Shown: one piece after another, positions 17,026-26,900 of the stretch
Layout of the letters: each line of letters opens with the position of its first letter
How positions within the stretch are numbered: position 1 is the first letter of the stretch
Source of the DNA: Ruminococcus albus AD2013
GTDB lineage: Bacteria > Bacillota > Clostridia > Oscillospirales > Ruminococcaceae
Assembly (NCBI RefSeq): GCF_000526775.1
Contig: NZ_JAGS01000001.1
Span: 3,596,001-3,660,000, forward strand
Reading direction: 5' to 3'
Length of the DNA: 64,000 nucleotides
The notes under the pieces: generated by a model
The model's input: the letters and a program-made list of their open reading frames with translations, nothing else
Databases searched by the model: none
What the model was told of the DNA's origin: nothing
Made by a program: the position numbers and the translations under genes

Positions 17026-17523
17026 ATGAAACATACCATTTCTGTTCTCGTTGAGAACCACAGCGGTGTTCTTTCAAGGATATCCGGTCTGTTTTCAAGA
17101 AGAGGATTCAATATCGAAAGTCTGGCGGTAGGTCCTACAAATGATGAATCTATATCCAGGATCACCATCGTTGCTGACGGCGACGAGCACACTGTCGAGC
17201 AGATCGAAAAGCAGCTCAACAAGCTGATCGAGGTCATTAAGGTCAAGACCTTCGGCAGAGACGAGTTCGTAGCACGCGAGCTCATGATCGTAAAAGTCAG
17301 TGCTCCTGCTGACAAGCGCAGCGAGATAATGACTATCGCAGAGATCACAGGCGCTAAGGTAATGGATATCACCCTTACCACCATGACACTGGAGATATGC
17401 GACAGATACGACAGGCTGGAAAGATTCGAGAAGGTGATCGAGCCTTACGGCATACTCGAAATGGCAAGGACAGGAACTGTCGCTGTTGAGAGAGGTGCCG
17501 AGTATTTCAGCGCAAAGAAGTAA
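17026..17523 (+). CDS. ilvN: acetolactate synthase small (regulatory) subunit
   Basis: A 165-residue regulatory subunit that binds the large subunit and carries valine feedback control. The N-terminal ACT domain begins HTISVLVENHSGVLSRISGLFSRRGFNIESLAVGPT, the family's hallmark, and the C-terminal half has ARELMIVKV and ITGAKVMDITLTTMTLEI. The frame is open from 16987, but ATG 17026 with CGGAGG 8 bases upstream and the standard family N-terminus fits better. It follows the unknown gene after 198 bases that include a possible -10 box, and ilvC follows after 66 bases. Confidence 0.95.
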   Translation: MKHTISVLVENHSGVLSRISGLFSRRGFNIESLAVGPTNDESISRITIVADGDEHTVEQIEKQLNKLIEVIKVKTFGRDEFVARELMIVKVSAPADKRSEIMTIAEITGAKVMDITLTTMTLEICDRYDRLERFEKVIEPYGILEMARTGTVAVERGAEYFSAKK

Positions 17524-17589
17524 AGAAGTAGATTCCCCTTTTTACAGGGAGAAATAAATCATTCCAAATTATTTTAGGAGGAAATTAAA

Positions 17590-18615
17590 ATGGCAGATGC
17601 AAAGATCTATTATCAGCAGGACTGCGACCTTAATGTACTGAAGGGCAAGACAGTCGCTATTATCGGTTACGGTTCACAGGGTCACGCTCACGCTCTGAAC
17701 CTGAAGGAGAGCGGTATTGACGTTGTTGTTGGTCTGTATGCAGGCTCCAAGTCCGCAGAAAAGGCTAAGAAGCAGGGTCTGGACGTACTCAGCGTAGCTG
17801 ACGCAGTCAAGAAGGCTGATGTTATCATGATACTCATCCCCGATGAGAAGCAGGCAGCTCTGTACAAGAGCGAGATCGCTCCTAACCTGACAGCAGGCAA
17901 GACACTGATGTTCGCTCACGGTTTCAATATCCACTTCGGCTGCATCGTTCCCCCCGCTGATGTTAACATCGTTATGATCGCTCCTAAGGGACCCGGTCAC
18001 ACTGTTAGAAGCGAGTATCAGGCAGGCAAGGGTGTTCCTTGTCTTATCGCTGTTGAGCAGGATGCTACAGGCAACGCTACAGAGATCGGTCTGGCTTACG
18101 CTCTGGGTATCGGCGGCGCAAGAGCAGGCGTTCTGGAGACAACATTCAGAACCGAGACTGAGACCGACCTGTTCGGTGAGCAGGCAGTTCTCTGCGGCGG
18201 CGTATGTGCTCTGATGCAGTGCGGTTTCGAGACTCTGGTTGAAGCTGGCTACGATCCCAGAAATGCTTACTTCGAGTGCATCCACGAGATGAAGCTGATC
18301 GTTGACCTGATCTATCAGTCCGGTTTCGAGGGCATGAGATACTCCATCTCCAACACTGCTGAGTACGGCGACTACATCACAGGTCCTAAGATCATCACTG
18401 AGGATACCAAGAAGGCTATGAAGAAGGTTCTCTCCGACATTCAGGATGGTTCCTTCGCTAAGGAGTTCCTGCTTGACATGAGCGACGCAGGTTCTCAGGT
18501 ACACTTCAAGGCTATGAGAAAGCTCCACGCTGAGCATCCTTCCGAGAAGGTTGGTACAGAGATCAGAAAGCTGTACAGCTGGAACAACGAAGAGGACAAG
18601 CTGGTCAACAACTAA
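17590..18615 (+). CDS. ilvC: ketol-acid reductoisomerase
   Basis: A 341-residue class I reductoisomerase that isomerises and reduces acetolactate to dihydroxyisovalerate using NADPH and Mg2+. The dinucleotide loop VAIIGYGSQGHAHALNLKESG lies near residue 20 and APKGPGHTVRSEY near 130. The metal-binding region includes DLFGEQAVLCGG and, later, ECIHEMKLIVDLIYQSGFEGMRYSISNTAEYGDY. TTAGGAGG lies 8 bases before the ATG. Codon use is strongly biased and uniform, as in highly expressed genes of this genome. It is last in the cluster and is followed by a strong terminator; ilvD is not in the window. Confidence 0.97.
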   Translation: MADAKIYYQQDCDLNVLKGKTVAIIGYGSQGHAHALNLKESGIDVVVGLYAGSKSAEKAKKQGLDVLSVADAVKKADVIMILIPDEKQAALYKSEIAPNLTAGKTLMFAHGFNIHFGCIVPPADVNIVMIAPKGPGHTVRSEYQAGKGVPCLIAVEQDATGNATEIGLAYALGIGGARAGVLETTFRTETETDLFGEQAVLCGGVCALMQCGFETLVEAGYDPRNAYFECIHEMKLIVDLIYQSGFEGMRYSISNTAEYGDYITGPKIITEDTKKAMKKVLSDIQDGSFAKEFLLDMSDAGSQVHFKAMRKLHAEHPSEKVGTEIRKLYSWNNEEDKLVNN

Positions 18616-18655
18616 TACTTGTCTGAAAGCGCATAAGCTTTTTATAAGTTTATAC

Positions 18656-18692
18656 AAGGCACTTTTGTCAGTACGACAGAAGTGCCTTTTTA
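18656..18692 (+). terminator. terminator after ilvC (AAGGCACTT family)
   Basis: AAGGCACTTTTGTC / GACAGAAGTGCCTT, then TTTTAT. Nearly the same hairpin recurs at 20195-20228 and 49657-49688. Confidence 0.88.
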
Positions 18693-18714
18693 TATCGCTG
18701 GGTGTATCAAAGAC

Positions 18715-18743
18715 TTGACAAAAGTATTAAGAAATTATATAAT
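18715..18743 (+). promoter_or_regulatory. promoter of the N-terminal-dockerin gene
   Basis: TTGACA (18715-18720), 17 bp, TATAAT (18738-18743); both boxes match consensus. Confidence 0.8.
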
Positions 18744-18797
18744 AAAAAAGTACGGTACAGTGTATCGAAAAAACTGTTTTACAGGAGGCGACGTATA

Positions 18798-20168
18798 ATG
18801 AAAAGAACAGCGGCATTTATCACAGCGCTTACTATGGCGTTCAGCGTGTGTGCTATCAGTGCTTCGGCAATTAACGGAGATGTCAACGGGGATGGAAAGG
18901 TCAACGTTACAGATATCTCAATAATAGCTGCACACGTTAAGGGCAAGAAACTTCTGAATGATGAGAGGAAGGCAAGGGCTGACGTTAACGGTGACGAAAA
19001 GATCAATATCTCAGATATCACTTTCGTGGCAGCACACGTCAAAGGCAAGAGGCTTCTGAAAGAAGAGCCTGCTTTAAATAAGCGTGCGCTGGTAGAATAT
19101 GATTTCGGAATGTTTAAAGAGGCAGTTGGCGGCGAATACGAGCTGACAACTATCAACGAAGGACAGCCGGATATGGATGTTTTGGCAGTATACAACTTTG
19201 ATGTATTCCCGAATACTTACTTCATATTCGGCAACAGAGGAAGAGACTGCATAAAAATGACCGAATCCGGTGTATTGACCTTTGATAAAGATGTGTTTGA
19301 AAAGGGGATGAACGATACCGTTCCTGCACAGGTAATACAGGTAGAAAATGGCGGAAAGATAGGCGATACCGGCTGCGTAGTGGGGATGAAGTACAGCGAG
19401 CTGAAGAAAAAGCTCGGTCTGGGCAAGGCAGTAGTTGAGAACAGCTCGCTTTCACCGAATATCCGCACTATAATTAATGGTGTTAATTGGAATTTGGTTT
19501 TCAACGATGAAGCAACACGGAAAGCGGTTAAGAACAAGCACATTAACCCGGATACTCTCCGTTCAGATGAGTTTACATTTGAAGAACTTGGCATAGATCC
19601 TGTTTGCACCTATGCTATAAGCAACAGCAATATGGTTTTCCCTACATACTCTTTCGAAAGACTGAAAGATGATATGAACGGAGAGTACGATGTCGAAGTG
19701 GTCAGCATTGGTCAGGCGGCGGGTGCTGCTATGTACAATGATGAGGTCTTCCCTAATATAAGATTTGTATTCAGACCCGATAATATGAATCTGTTCAAAG
19801 AAACAGCGGACGGATATGAAGTTGACCGTAAGAAGTTTGAAAAAATTCCGGGTGAAACTTTTGTATATGCTGTTGAATATCTGCCGGGTGCTGAGATACC
19901 CGGCAGGGGAGGCGCTAAAGTAGGCATGAAGTACAGCGAGTTGAAAGAACATATCTCGCTGGGCAAGGCTTACAAGACACCGTCGGAATTCAGCCCTGTT
20001 ATAGATATTTCTATGCCTGGAGAAGACTGGATGCTGGTATTTGATGACCCTTCTATACAAGACGCTATAAAGGATATCAGCATTTTCGGAGATGAAAAGT
20101 TCAGCTTTGAAGAATACAATATTGATCCCAAGTCTACGAGAATGGTGTGGTTTAATGAGCACCTCTGA
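18798..20168 (+). CDS. secreted protein with N-terminal dockerin and a duplicated unknown domain
   Basis: A 456-residue exported protein. After the signal peptide (to about residue 22) comes a type I dockerin at the mature N-terminus: NGDVNGDGKVNVTDISIIAAHVKGKKLL and a second half ADVNGDEKINISDITFVAAHVKGKRLL, each with a calcium-binding loop. The rest is two copies of a domain of about 180 residues that I do not recognise. Copy one (about 98-275) and copy two (about 283-456) share YDFGMFKEAVGGEYEL / YSFERLKDDMNGEYDV, VFPNTYFIFG / VFPNIRFVFR, VGMKYSELK, GLGKA / SLGKA and WNLVFND / WMLVFDD. No catalytic motif is evident. The frame is open from 18702, but ACAGGAGG before ATG 18798 and the signal peptide settle the start. 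It stands alone between a promoter and a terminator. Confidence 0.85.
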   Translation: MKRTAAFITALTMAFSVCAISASAINGDVNGDGKVNVTDISIIAAHVKGKKLLNDERKARADVNGDEKINISDITFVAAHVKGKRLLKEEPALNKRALVEYDFGMFKEAVGGEYELTTINEGQPDMDVLAVYNFDVFPNTYFIFGNRGRDCIKMTESGVLTFDKDVFEKGMNDTVPAQVIQVENGGKIGDTGCVVGMKYSELKKKLGLGKAVVENSSLSPNIRTIINGVNWNLVFNDEATRKAVKNKHINPDTLRSDEFTFEELGIDPVCTYAISNSNMVFPTYSFERLKDDMNGEYDVEVVSIGQAAGAAMYNDEVFPNIRFVFRPDNMNLFKETADGYEVDRKKFEKIPGETFVYAVEYLPGAEIPGRGGAKVGMKYSELKEHISLGKAYKTPSEFSPVIDISMPGEDWMLVFDDPSIQDAIKDISIFGDEKFSFEEYNIDPKSTRMVWFNEHL

Positions 20169-20194
20169 TCGGGGCACAGATATGATGTAATGCA

Positions 20195-20228
20195 AAGGCA
20201 CTTTTGTCATAAGACGAAAGTGCCTTTT
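20195..20228 (+). terminator. terminator (AAGGCACTT family)
   Basis: AAGGCACTTTTGTC / GACGAAAGTGCCTT followed by TT. The next 100 bases up to the promoter at 20329 are AT-rich with nothing recognised. Confidence 0.8.
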
Positions 20229-20328
20229 AACGTGGTGTGAATAAAAAGCTGTCTTATTATTATAAAATGTTTGATAATTTTTGTGTATTCTCTATATAGT
20301 ATTTAGTCTAATATCTACAAAAAAGCAC

Positions 20329-20358
20329 TTGACTTTTGGGGCGCAGATATTATATAAT
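20329..20358 (+). promoter_or_regulatory. promoter of the PP2C phosphatase gene
   Basis: TTGACT (20329-20334), 18 bp, TATAAT (20353-20358), with a 110-base leader to the start codon. Confidence 0.65.
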
Positions 20359-20468
20359 ATAAAAGGTATAGTATGCTATCGCCAATGGACAGAAAGGGAT
20401 AATGATAAGAGAGAGTTCCCGACGGCGGTACGCTTCGGAATAAGTGTGTGATAATTTGGGGATTGCTT

Positions 20469-22046
20469 ATGAGATATTACATATACGGTTATACGGATAC
20501 AGGCAGCGTGAAAAAAAATAACGGAGACGCTGTGCTGGTCAATAATGAGGTAATAAATGAAGGCTTCCGTGAAGCGGTGCTGGACGCTCCGTTTATCACG
20601 GCGGTCTGCGACGGCGTGGGCGAAGAGAATGCAGGTGAGATAGCTGCGGGCCTTTGTCTGAAAGAGCTAGCTCTGGTCGATTACACCTCGAAGACAGATA
20701 TCAAACAGTCTCTTATGGCCATACATGGAAAGATAAAGAAGCACAGTACGCAGGAAAAGTATTTGGCTAATATGCAGACGACACTTTGCGCTTTTGCTGT
20801 TGATGAGGACGGCAAGGGTCTCTGTATAAATGTGGGTGACAGCAGGATCTACAGGTATGTCAACGGTGCTATTAGGCAGCTGACCACGGATCAGAGCTAC
20901 GGGCAGTATATGTTCAGCAAGGGCGAGATAGACAATGCTGAGGAGCTTGATCCCGAGAAGCGTGACGCGGTGATATCCTCCATGGGAAGTCCACAGAGCG
21001 ATCCGCAGATAGATCAGACACCTCTGGTGAATGAATTCGGGGCAGAACCCGATGATATGATAATAATCACGACTGATGGTCTTTCGGACTTTGTCAGCGA
21101 GAATGAGTTTGAGATAGGGCTGGCTATGGATCTGCCGATATCCGAGAAACTGGTGGCACTGGCGAAGCTTGCGGCGCTCAACGGCGGCACGGATAATGTA
21201 TCAATAATAGGTATAAAGCCATTTATTGATTTTGAAGAGCTTGCAGCGCTGACAAGACATGATGCTGTTGGGACTACCGTGAATGTTATGGAGATGCTGG
21301 GAGATCACGAGGGCGAAGAGGAAAAGGACGAGCTGAGCGATATACTCACCATAGATCTTGAGGCTATCATTGGAAAAAGTAAGCCCGTATTTCCGCCTGA
21401 ATATGGTGATGTAACTCTGCCGAAGACGGAGGTTTCACCAAAGATCGAACAGCAACCAGAGCAAGAGACGGGATCGGAGCCTGAACTCCTGTCCGAATCG
21501 GAACCTGAGATCATAGTGGAATCGAAGACCGAGCCTGTGTTTGAGTCTATTGATGAATTGAAGACCGAACCTGAAAATGAACTTCAGACTGAATCTGACC
21601 CCGAACCTGAAATGATCTCTGAACAGGAGTTTGAAAAAGAGCACGAGTCACAGACGGAACTGGATGCAGAACCTGAGGCTGATATTGAACCTGCTTTTGA
21701 ATCGGATAAGGAACTGCGATCTGAACCGAATCTTGAAGCGGAGTATGAATATAAAACTGAACCGGAGACCGAACCTGAAATGATATCAGAATCTTGTTCG
21801 GAGCAGGATATTATTACGGAAAACGATCCTTATCCCGAACCTGAACTGCAATTTGAAGCGGAAATACAGCCGTTATCAGAAGATGAAAACTTATCTGCAC
21901 CTGAAAGCGAACTGCCGACGGAAGAGCATCATGATATAGTCAGCAGGGAAGATATCGAGCTGGAAGCTCACGACCTGTTTATGCAGGCGCAGGCGTCATT
22001 ATCAAGGCTTTCAGGACTTGTTCCCAAAAAGAAAAAATTTGAATGA
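20469..22046 (+). CDS. PP2C-family protein phosphatase with long Glu/Pro tail
   Basis: A 525-residue protein whose first 250 residues are a PP2C (PPM) phosphatase: AVCDGVGEENAGEIAA, GDSRIYRYVNGAIRQLTTDQSY, IIITTDGLSDFV and GGTDNVSIIGI. The usual R..NED motif reads VKKNNGDAVLV, and the DGMGG motif is DGVGE, both mild departures. Such enzymes remove phosphate from Ser/Thr targets of Hanks-type kinases; no kinase is next door. After a linker with acidic segments, residues about 330-490 are dense in Glu and Pro (SEPEIIVESKTEPVFES and similar), ending with a helical segment and PKKKKFE. The tail is likely disordered. I use ATG 20469; an in-frame GTG at 20448 is possible. No membrane segment is seen. 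Confidence 0.85.
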   Translation: MRYYIYGYTDTGSVKKNNGDAVLVNNEVINEGFREAVLDAPFITAVCDGVGEENAGEIAAGLCLKELALVDYTSKTDIKQSLMAIHGKIKKHSTQEKYLANMQTTLCAFAVDEDGKGLCINVGDSRIYRYVNGAIRQLTTDQSYGQYMFSKGEIDNAEELDPEKRDAVISSMGSPQSDPQIDQTPLVNEFGAEPDDMIIITTDGLSDFVSENEFEIGLAMDLPISEKLVALAKLAALNGGTDNVSIIGIKPFIDFEELAALTRHDAVGTTVNVMEMLGDHEGEEEKDELSDILTIDLEAIIGKSKPVFPPEYGDVTLPKTEVSPKIEQQPEQETGSEPELLSESEPEIIVESKTEPVFESIDELKTEPENELQTESDPEPEMISEQEFEKEHESQTELDAEPEADIEPAFESDKELRSEPNLEAEYEYKTEPETEPEMISESCSEQDIITENDPYPEPELQFEAEIQPLSEDENLSAPESELPTEEHHDIVSREDIELEAHDLFMQAQASLSRLSGLVPKKKKFE

Positions 22047-22174
22047 ATTTGCATTTTGATAAAGAAATACGAATTTTAGGTAAATTTGAAACAAACTATT
22101 AGGTAATAATGATAAAATTTGTGAAAAGTCTTCTTAAAGAATACGGTAAAATGATGAATAATGGTTACAAAGTA

Positions 22175-22203
22175 TTGACAAAAACGGTCTAATGAGTTAC
22201 AAT
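22175..22203 (+). promoter_or_regulatory. promoter of the small dockerin gene
   Basis: TTGACA (22175-22180), 17 bp, TACAAT (22198-22203). Confidence 0.65.
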
Positions 22204-22269
22204 TAATATTGTAAATAGACAATGAATGTCTATTTGATATTCTGTATTAATGAATTGGAGGAATTTGAG

Positions 22270-22959
22270 ATGAAGAATTCTAAGATCGTTGCAGCTATGA
22301 CAGCTGCTGCTTTGACCGTATCTATGATGGCTGTACCTGTATTTGCTGATACAACATTTACTAAGGACAGTGAAGGCGCTTTCGTGTTTGATAATCTTGA
22401 TGTTCTGAGTGATGAAGATGCTGTCATCGTAGTTACTTACACTGATGCGAATGATAACTGGGGCGATATCGGCTTTGGCTTCAGCGAAGGTGAAGAGTGG
22501 AGAAGTTGGGCTGGTGTTAATCCTGCAGGCGAAGAGGCAACTGTTGAGTATTCTGTAGCTGATATAGTTGCCGGAGCTAAGATCGAAGATATTAATGCTG
22601 TTACTTTTGGTAAGGTTGAGGGCTGGAATGGCTGCGAAATCCTTAACGTTGAGGTAAAGGCTGCAAGCGATGATGTTGATACCGGCGACGATGTTGATAC
22701 TACTGACGCTGAGACCACTGATGGCGAGACCACTGATGCTGAGACTACAGGCGAAGATGATTACACCACCGGCGACCTGGATGGCAACGGCGTGATCAAC
22801 GTTAACGATATCGTTAAGCTGGCTGCTCACATCAAGGGCAAGAGAATGCTCTCTGCTGCTGCTATAAAGGCTGCTGACGTTAACGGCGACGGCAAGCTCG
22901 ATATCAATGACCTTGTTAAGATCGCTGCTCACGTAAAGGGCAAGAGACTGCTGTACTAA
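22270..22959 (+). CDS. small secreted dockerin protein with a carbohydrate-binding-like domain
   Basis: A 229-residue exported protein. The signal peptide ends VPVFADT. Residues about 25-135 form a beta-rich domain with aromatic residues typical of carbohydrate-binding modules (WGDIGFGFSEGEEWRSWAGV; GKVEGWNGCEILNVEVKA). A Thr/Glu/Asp-rich linker of about 30 residues follows, and a C-terminal type I dockerin (TGDLDGNGVINVNDIVKLAAHIKGKRML .. ADVNGDGKLDINDLVKIAAHVKGKRLLY). There is no enzyme domain, so it would bring a binding module to a cohesin partner or the cell surface. The exact CBM family is not identified. GGAGG lies 10 bases before ATG 22270; codon use is strongly biased, suggesting high expression. 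Confidence 0.8.
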   Translation: MKNSKIVAAMTAAALTVSMMAVPVFADTTFTKDSEGAFVFDNLDVLSDEDAVIVVTYTDANDNWGDIGFGFSEGEEWRSWAGVNPAGEEATVEYSVADIVAGAKIEDINAVTFGKVEGWNGCEILNVEVKAASDDVDTGDDVDTTDAETTDGETTDAETTGEDDYTTGDLDGNGVINVNDIVKLAAHIKGKRMLSAAAIKAADVNGDGKLDINDLVKIAAHVKGKRLLY

Positions 22960-22993
22960 TTTACAGCTTAGTCTTAATGTAGATAACAAATTC

Positions 22994-23031
22994 AAAAACG
23001 CTTTCGTCTTTTTGGGCGAAAGCGTTTTTTT
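22994..23031 (+). terminator. terminator after the small dockerin gene
   Basis: AAAAACGCTTTCG / CGAAAGCGTTTTT stem with T-run; strong in both directions. Confidence 0.9.
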
Positions 23032-23102
23032 AATTGTGCGTTGTTGATAAAATTACACGGGTAAGTTTGTAAGGAATAATTATTACAAAGTGGAAAAACA
23101 GG

Positions 23103-23131
23103 TTGAATTTGCAATAAAAATGTGATATCAT
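23103..23131 (+). promoter_or_regulatory. promoter of the zinc-ribbon membrane protein gene
   Basis: TTGAAT (23103-23108), 17 bp, TATCAT (23126-23131). Confidence 0.5.
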
Positions 23132-23189
23132 ATGAAAGTAAGGTCTGGCTTATTATTTTAGTATCCATATAAAGAACAGGAGAATTAAA

Positions 23190-23687
23190 ATGGCATACGG
23201 AGATTATGAAACTTACAACAGAGATAACAGCGCAAGAGGTTATGCTTCTCAGGCTGACCGCCACATGGAAGTTGACCTCAAATGCCCGAACTGCATGGGC
23301 GAGAGAGATATTGACGTTAATAACATGGTGCTGTTCTGTCCTTACTGCGACAGCAGACAGATACTTTCGGATTACGAGATGGAGGCTTACTGCAGGCTGA
23401 AAGGCATAACTCCGCCTGTAAAGGCAGCACCGCCCGTATACAATAATTATATTCCCAGCGAGACCATAGTGATGAGGGAGTATGTTCCTAACCCGCAGCC
23501 TGTATATCAGCCTCAGCCTCAACCGCAGAATGGCAAGTCTAATAGGATACTTTGGATCATCGGATTTTGTTGCGCGCCCCAGTTTACTATACCGCTGTGG
23601 TTCATTGTGACGAAGAGGATACAAACAAAGGTGAAGGTAATTGTTGGCGTTATATTATTGTTTATTATAATAAGTGCGGCTACATAA
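23190..23687 (+). CDS. zinc-ribbon protein with C-terminal membrane segments
   Basis: A 165-residue protein of unknown role. The N-terminal part has a four-Cys zinc-ribbon (LKCPNCMGERDID .. LFCPYCDSRQIL). A Pro/Gln linker (VPNPQPVYQPQPQPQ) leads to two hydrophobic segments (RILWIIGFCCAPQFTIPLWFIV and KVKVIVGVILLFIIISA), so the ribbon probably faces the cytoplasm from a membrane anchor. Similar small ribbon-plus-membrane proteins are common in Clostridia and are unassigned. ACAGGAG lies 8 bases before the ATG. It has its own promoter and terminator. Confidence 0.75.
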   Translation: MAYGDYETYNRDNSARGYASQADRHMEVDLKCPNCMGERDIDVNNMVLFCPYCDSRQILSDYEMEAYCRLKGITPPVKAAPPVYNNYIPSETIVMREYVPNPQPVYQPQPQPQNGKSNRILWIIGFCCAPQFTIPLWFIVTKRIQTKVKVIVGVILLFIIISAAT

Positions 23688-23719
23688 CAGTGTCAGTATA
23701 AAGCATATAAATGTGTAAT

Positions 23720-23748
23720 ACACCTCCGGGCTTTCGGGGGTGTTTTTT
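23720..23748 (+). terminator. terminator after the zinc-ribbon gene
   Basis: ACACCTCCG / CGGGGGTGT stem followed by seven T. Confidence 0.85.
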
Positions 23749-23870
23749 TGTGTTTTGGTAAGTATTTTACAAAATTTTGGTAACACTATGAATAAAGTGA
23801 TAAATCCATTCGGATTAACCAGAAAAATTTGAATTAAATGACGAAAAAGTTTTTAAATTGTGTATATTTA

Positions 23871-23899
23871 TTGACAAAAGCCCTCTGTAATGGTACCAT
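23871..23899 (+). promoter_or_regulatory. promoter of the wall-anchored surface protein gene
   Basis: TTGACA (23871-23876), 17 bp, TACCAT (23894-23899), with a 95-base leader. The preceding 120 bases are AT-rich with no gene. Confidence 0.55.
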
Positions 23900-23993
23900 A
23901 TTAATATATATAGCTTTTTGCAGGCTATATGAAGCTGCACGGGTCTGTCGGGAAACGTGGGGCTTAAAACTATTTTGGAGGGGGAATGCAAAA

Positions 23994-26900
23994 ATGAGAA
24001 AAAGTACTCATAGACCGCAGTACAGGCTGCTTTCGGGATTGCTCTCGCTGGTATGCCTGTTTACTGTTGCGTTTGGGTCTGTGCCTTCTGTGAGTGCGGA
24101 ATCTGCTGAACTGCCCGAGAATATCGAGCTGTTCTTCTCGAAAACCGAGACTGACGGTACAGGCGAGGTCATTTCGGATGACGGAAGAACTGCGGATTAT
24201 ACCATCGAGGGCAAAACACAGCAGGTCAACGTAACGCTGAGACTCAGCCTTAACAAGACCTATGAGGCAGGTCGTCTGGAGATAGAGGTTCCTTACAGCG
24301 CCTTTGAAGACCGCTACGGTGATCCTTTTGCGCTGACGGCAAAGGAGGCTTTTCTTAATCAGCTCTCGACGGATACTTCGCTGCTGAAGGTCAAGGAGGA
24401 CAGGTCTTATACTGACGGTGTTATTATTCTTGAGAATGTAAAGGCATCTTCACCGCATATCGACCTTAATCTTCATTACACGATAAGTGCGAACAGGGTA
24501 GCCGATAACAGTGAGCAGGGTTACACTATCAAGATCTTCGATAATGAGCTTGGAGAGGACCGCACGCCTGATACTATCACGGCATCTTTCCACACCCATG
24601 TCAGAGATGCTGAGGTGTATAAATACACCGAGAACGATGGCGTAAATCAGGGCTGTTACTATGCATGGGACGATATGCTTGAAAGCAAGTATCATCTTTC
24701 AAGGTATGGCATTGATGAGGCAGAGTTCAAAAAACAGCTGAAAGAGTATGCTTTCATAGGTTATCGTCTGGAGACCTCTGTGGAATACAATCAGCCTGTT
24801 ATCACATACATCGATGATCTTCCCGACGGCGGTGAGGTCATCGCTGTATCCCAGGCGGCGGATTATGAAAATACTATCCCGCTTGAAAAAGAGGAAGATG
24901 GAGAGTATGCAGGCCAGTGGAAGTATGAGGGCGCAGCTTCACGTTTCATCGTGCTGGTAAGATATCCCAGGGAAACAGCTGAGGCTGTTGATTCAAACGG
25001 AAAACGTGTAAAGCTTAAAAACGATGCAACGATCACTTATGCGGGCATTGACGGTGATGAAAACGATGTTACCTATGATTCTGACTCAGTGACTTCTGTA
25101 TGGCAGGATATGGGCGCTATTTACAGCGGCGATATCTGGAGCGTTGTCAAGAAGGGCGGTCCCGATCCTGTGGGCGCTGTCGATCTGCTGAAAGCAGGCA
25201 AGGATGCAGAGCTCACATACGATATCGAGGGCATCGGTCTGACTTACAAGTACGGTGCTGTTGACGACTTCACATACAAGGATGGTCCTTACTGGATGGA
25301 AGTTGTTGACGATGCGCTTTATGTGAACGGTCTTGGTGATGACGGAAGTGACATCAAGCGTTTGCAGCCCGATGATTTCTATTTCAGGACCTTCACTATG
25401 GAGGTAGTACACAAGGCAGTAAAATCAGTTACACTTAATCTTGATGTTAAGGAAAGTGAAGATCTGCCTATAAACAAGAGAAAGCCTGTTGAAGTATATG
25501 TTATGACTGCCGACGATCCCGACAAGTGGCAGCTCGATCAGGAAATATCTCTTGCTGACGGAAACAGCAATTTCAGATATGCCGATGAAGACGGCAACAC
25601 AGTTTTTGAATTCAAGCACGACAAAGTATACAGGATAAAGTTCGTATACCGCGATGCTAACGGTGATATAAACCTGAGATCCAAGGTATCGGGCGTACTC
25701 AGAGGTGAGGGACCTGTTGTAAAGCAGGTGCTTGAAAATATGGATAAGATACATCTGGAAAATTTCCAGGTGTACAACTGGGATGCTCAGATGGGCTACA
25801 ATGCTGCGGGTGAATGGGAAAATCCGACCAACGGCAGCACCATCTATGCTGCAAAGGATTATGTAAAGCAGGATCTTATTGACCTTGATGCTGAGCTTTA
25901 TGATGGCCATTCCAACGAAGAAGGCAATATCAAGGTAGCAACAAGACTTTCGGCTAAGAACAATCTGACCAGCATTGATCCTTTCTGCGGACTTTCAAAG
26001 AAGAGCAACGGTATTGTTCAGGAGGACAAAAAGGTATATACCTCTTACTACCTGGCTGCTGTTACAGGCAGAGCATCTAATGAGGCAGACCTCAGACAGC
26101 TGGCTGAACTGGGAGTCATCAGGGGCGATAAGGAGATAGTGTTCCATGAGCTGCTGCCTATGGGCATGAGTGTTATTGAGGTCACTCCGATGCAGGATAA
26201 GCTTGTACTTTCGGACAGCCCCAAGGAGTACAACTGGGAACAGCTGTGGAGAAAGAAAAGCGGTCAGGTTGAACCCATAAACACAGAAGTACCCGAGGTA
26301 ACTTTTGAAACTATCGAAAACTACAAGGGCACTCACAGGCAGTACGCAAAGATAACGGTGAAGTATAATGATCTTCCTGTGGTGAAGCTCGGCGAGGGCA
26401 GCGACAGCTGTTATTCTCTGGGTTCGGTAATATACCTGAAAGCTGTGGCTGACTATGAGGAGCTGAGAAGCACAAAGCTTGACAACTTCGCAGAGGCACA
26501 GTTCATCGATAAGAACGGCAAGCCTTTTGATCTTGTGGGTCTGAAAGCGCTGGCTGACGATGGAAAGATATTTGAGGAAGTCAAGGACAGAGACGGTAAC
26601 CAGGTGTTTGAAGATATCGACGGCGACGGAGATACAACACATACCAATATAGTTGCTGCTATGGCAGAAGACGAAGTTACCATGTTCTATTCCGCAACTA
26701 CGCTGAAAAAGAAGATCAAGGCAGATGACTATGATCTGGATTTCAAGGACTTTACACAGACCTATGCGGGTCACAACTACACTTACAGACTTCAGTTCTT
26801 CTCTAATGAGGGACTTTCTAAGAATGTAGTAATATACGATTCCATAGAGGAAGCTTACAAGGAACCCGAGTTTGCGGGTATGCCTTACTGGAAGGGTACT

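Noticed and set aside
2471..20435. Repeat CGGCGGTACGCT at 2471 and 20424
   Set aside because: The match is only 12 bases, in different surroundings, and may be chance.
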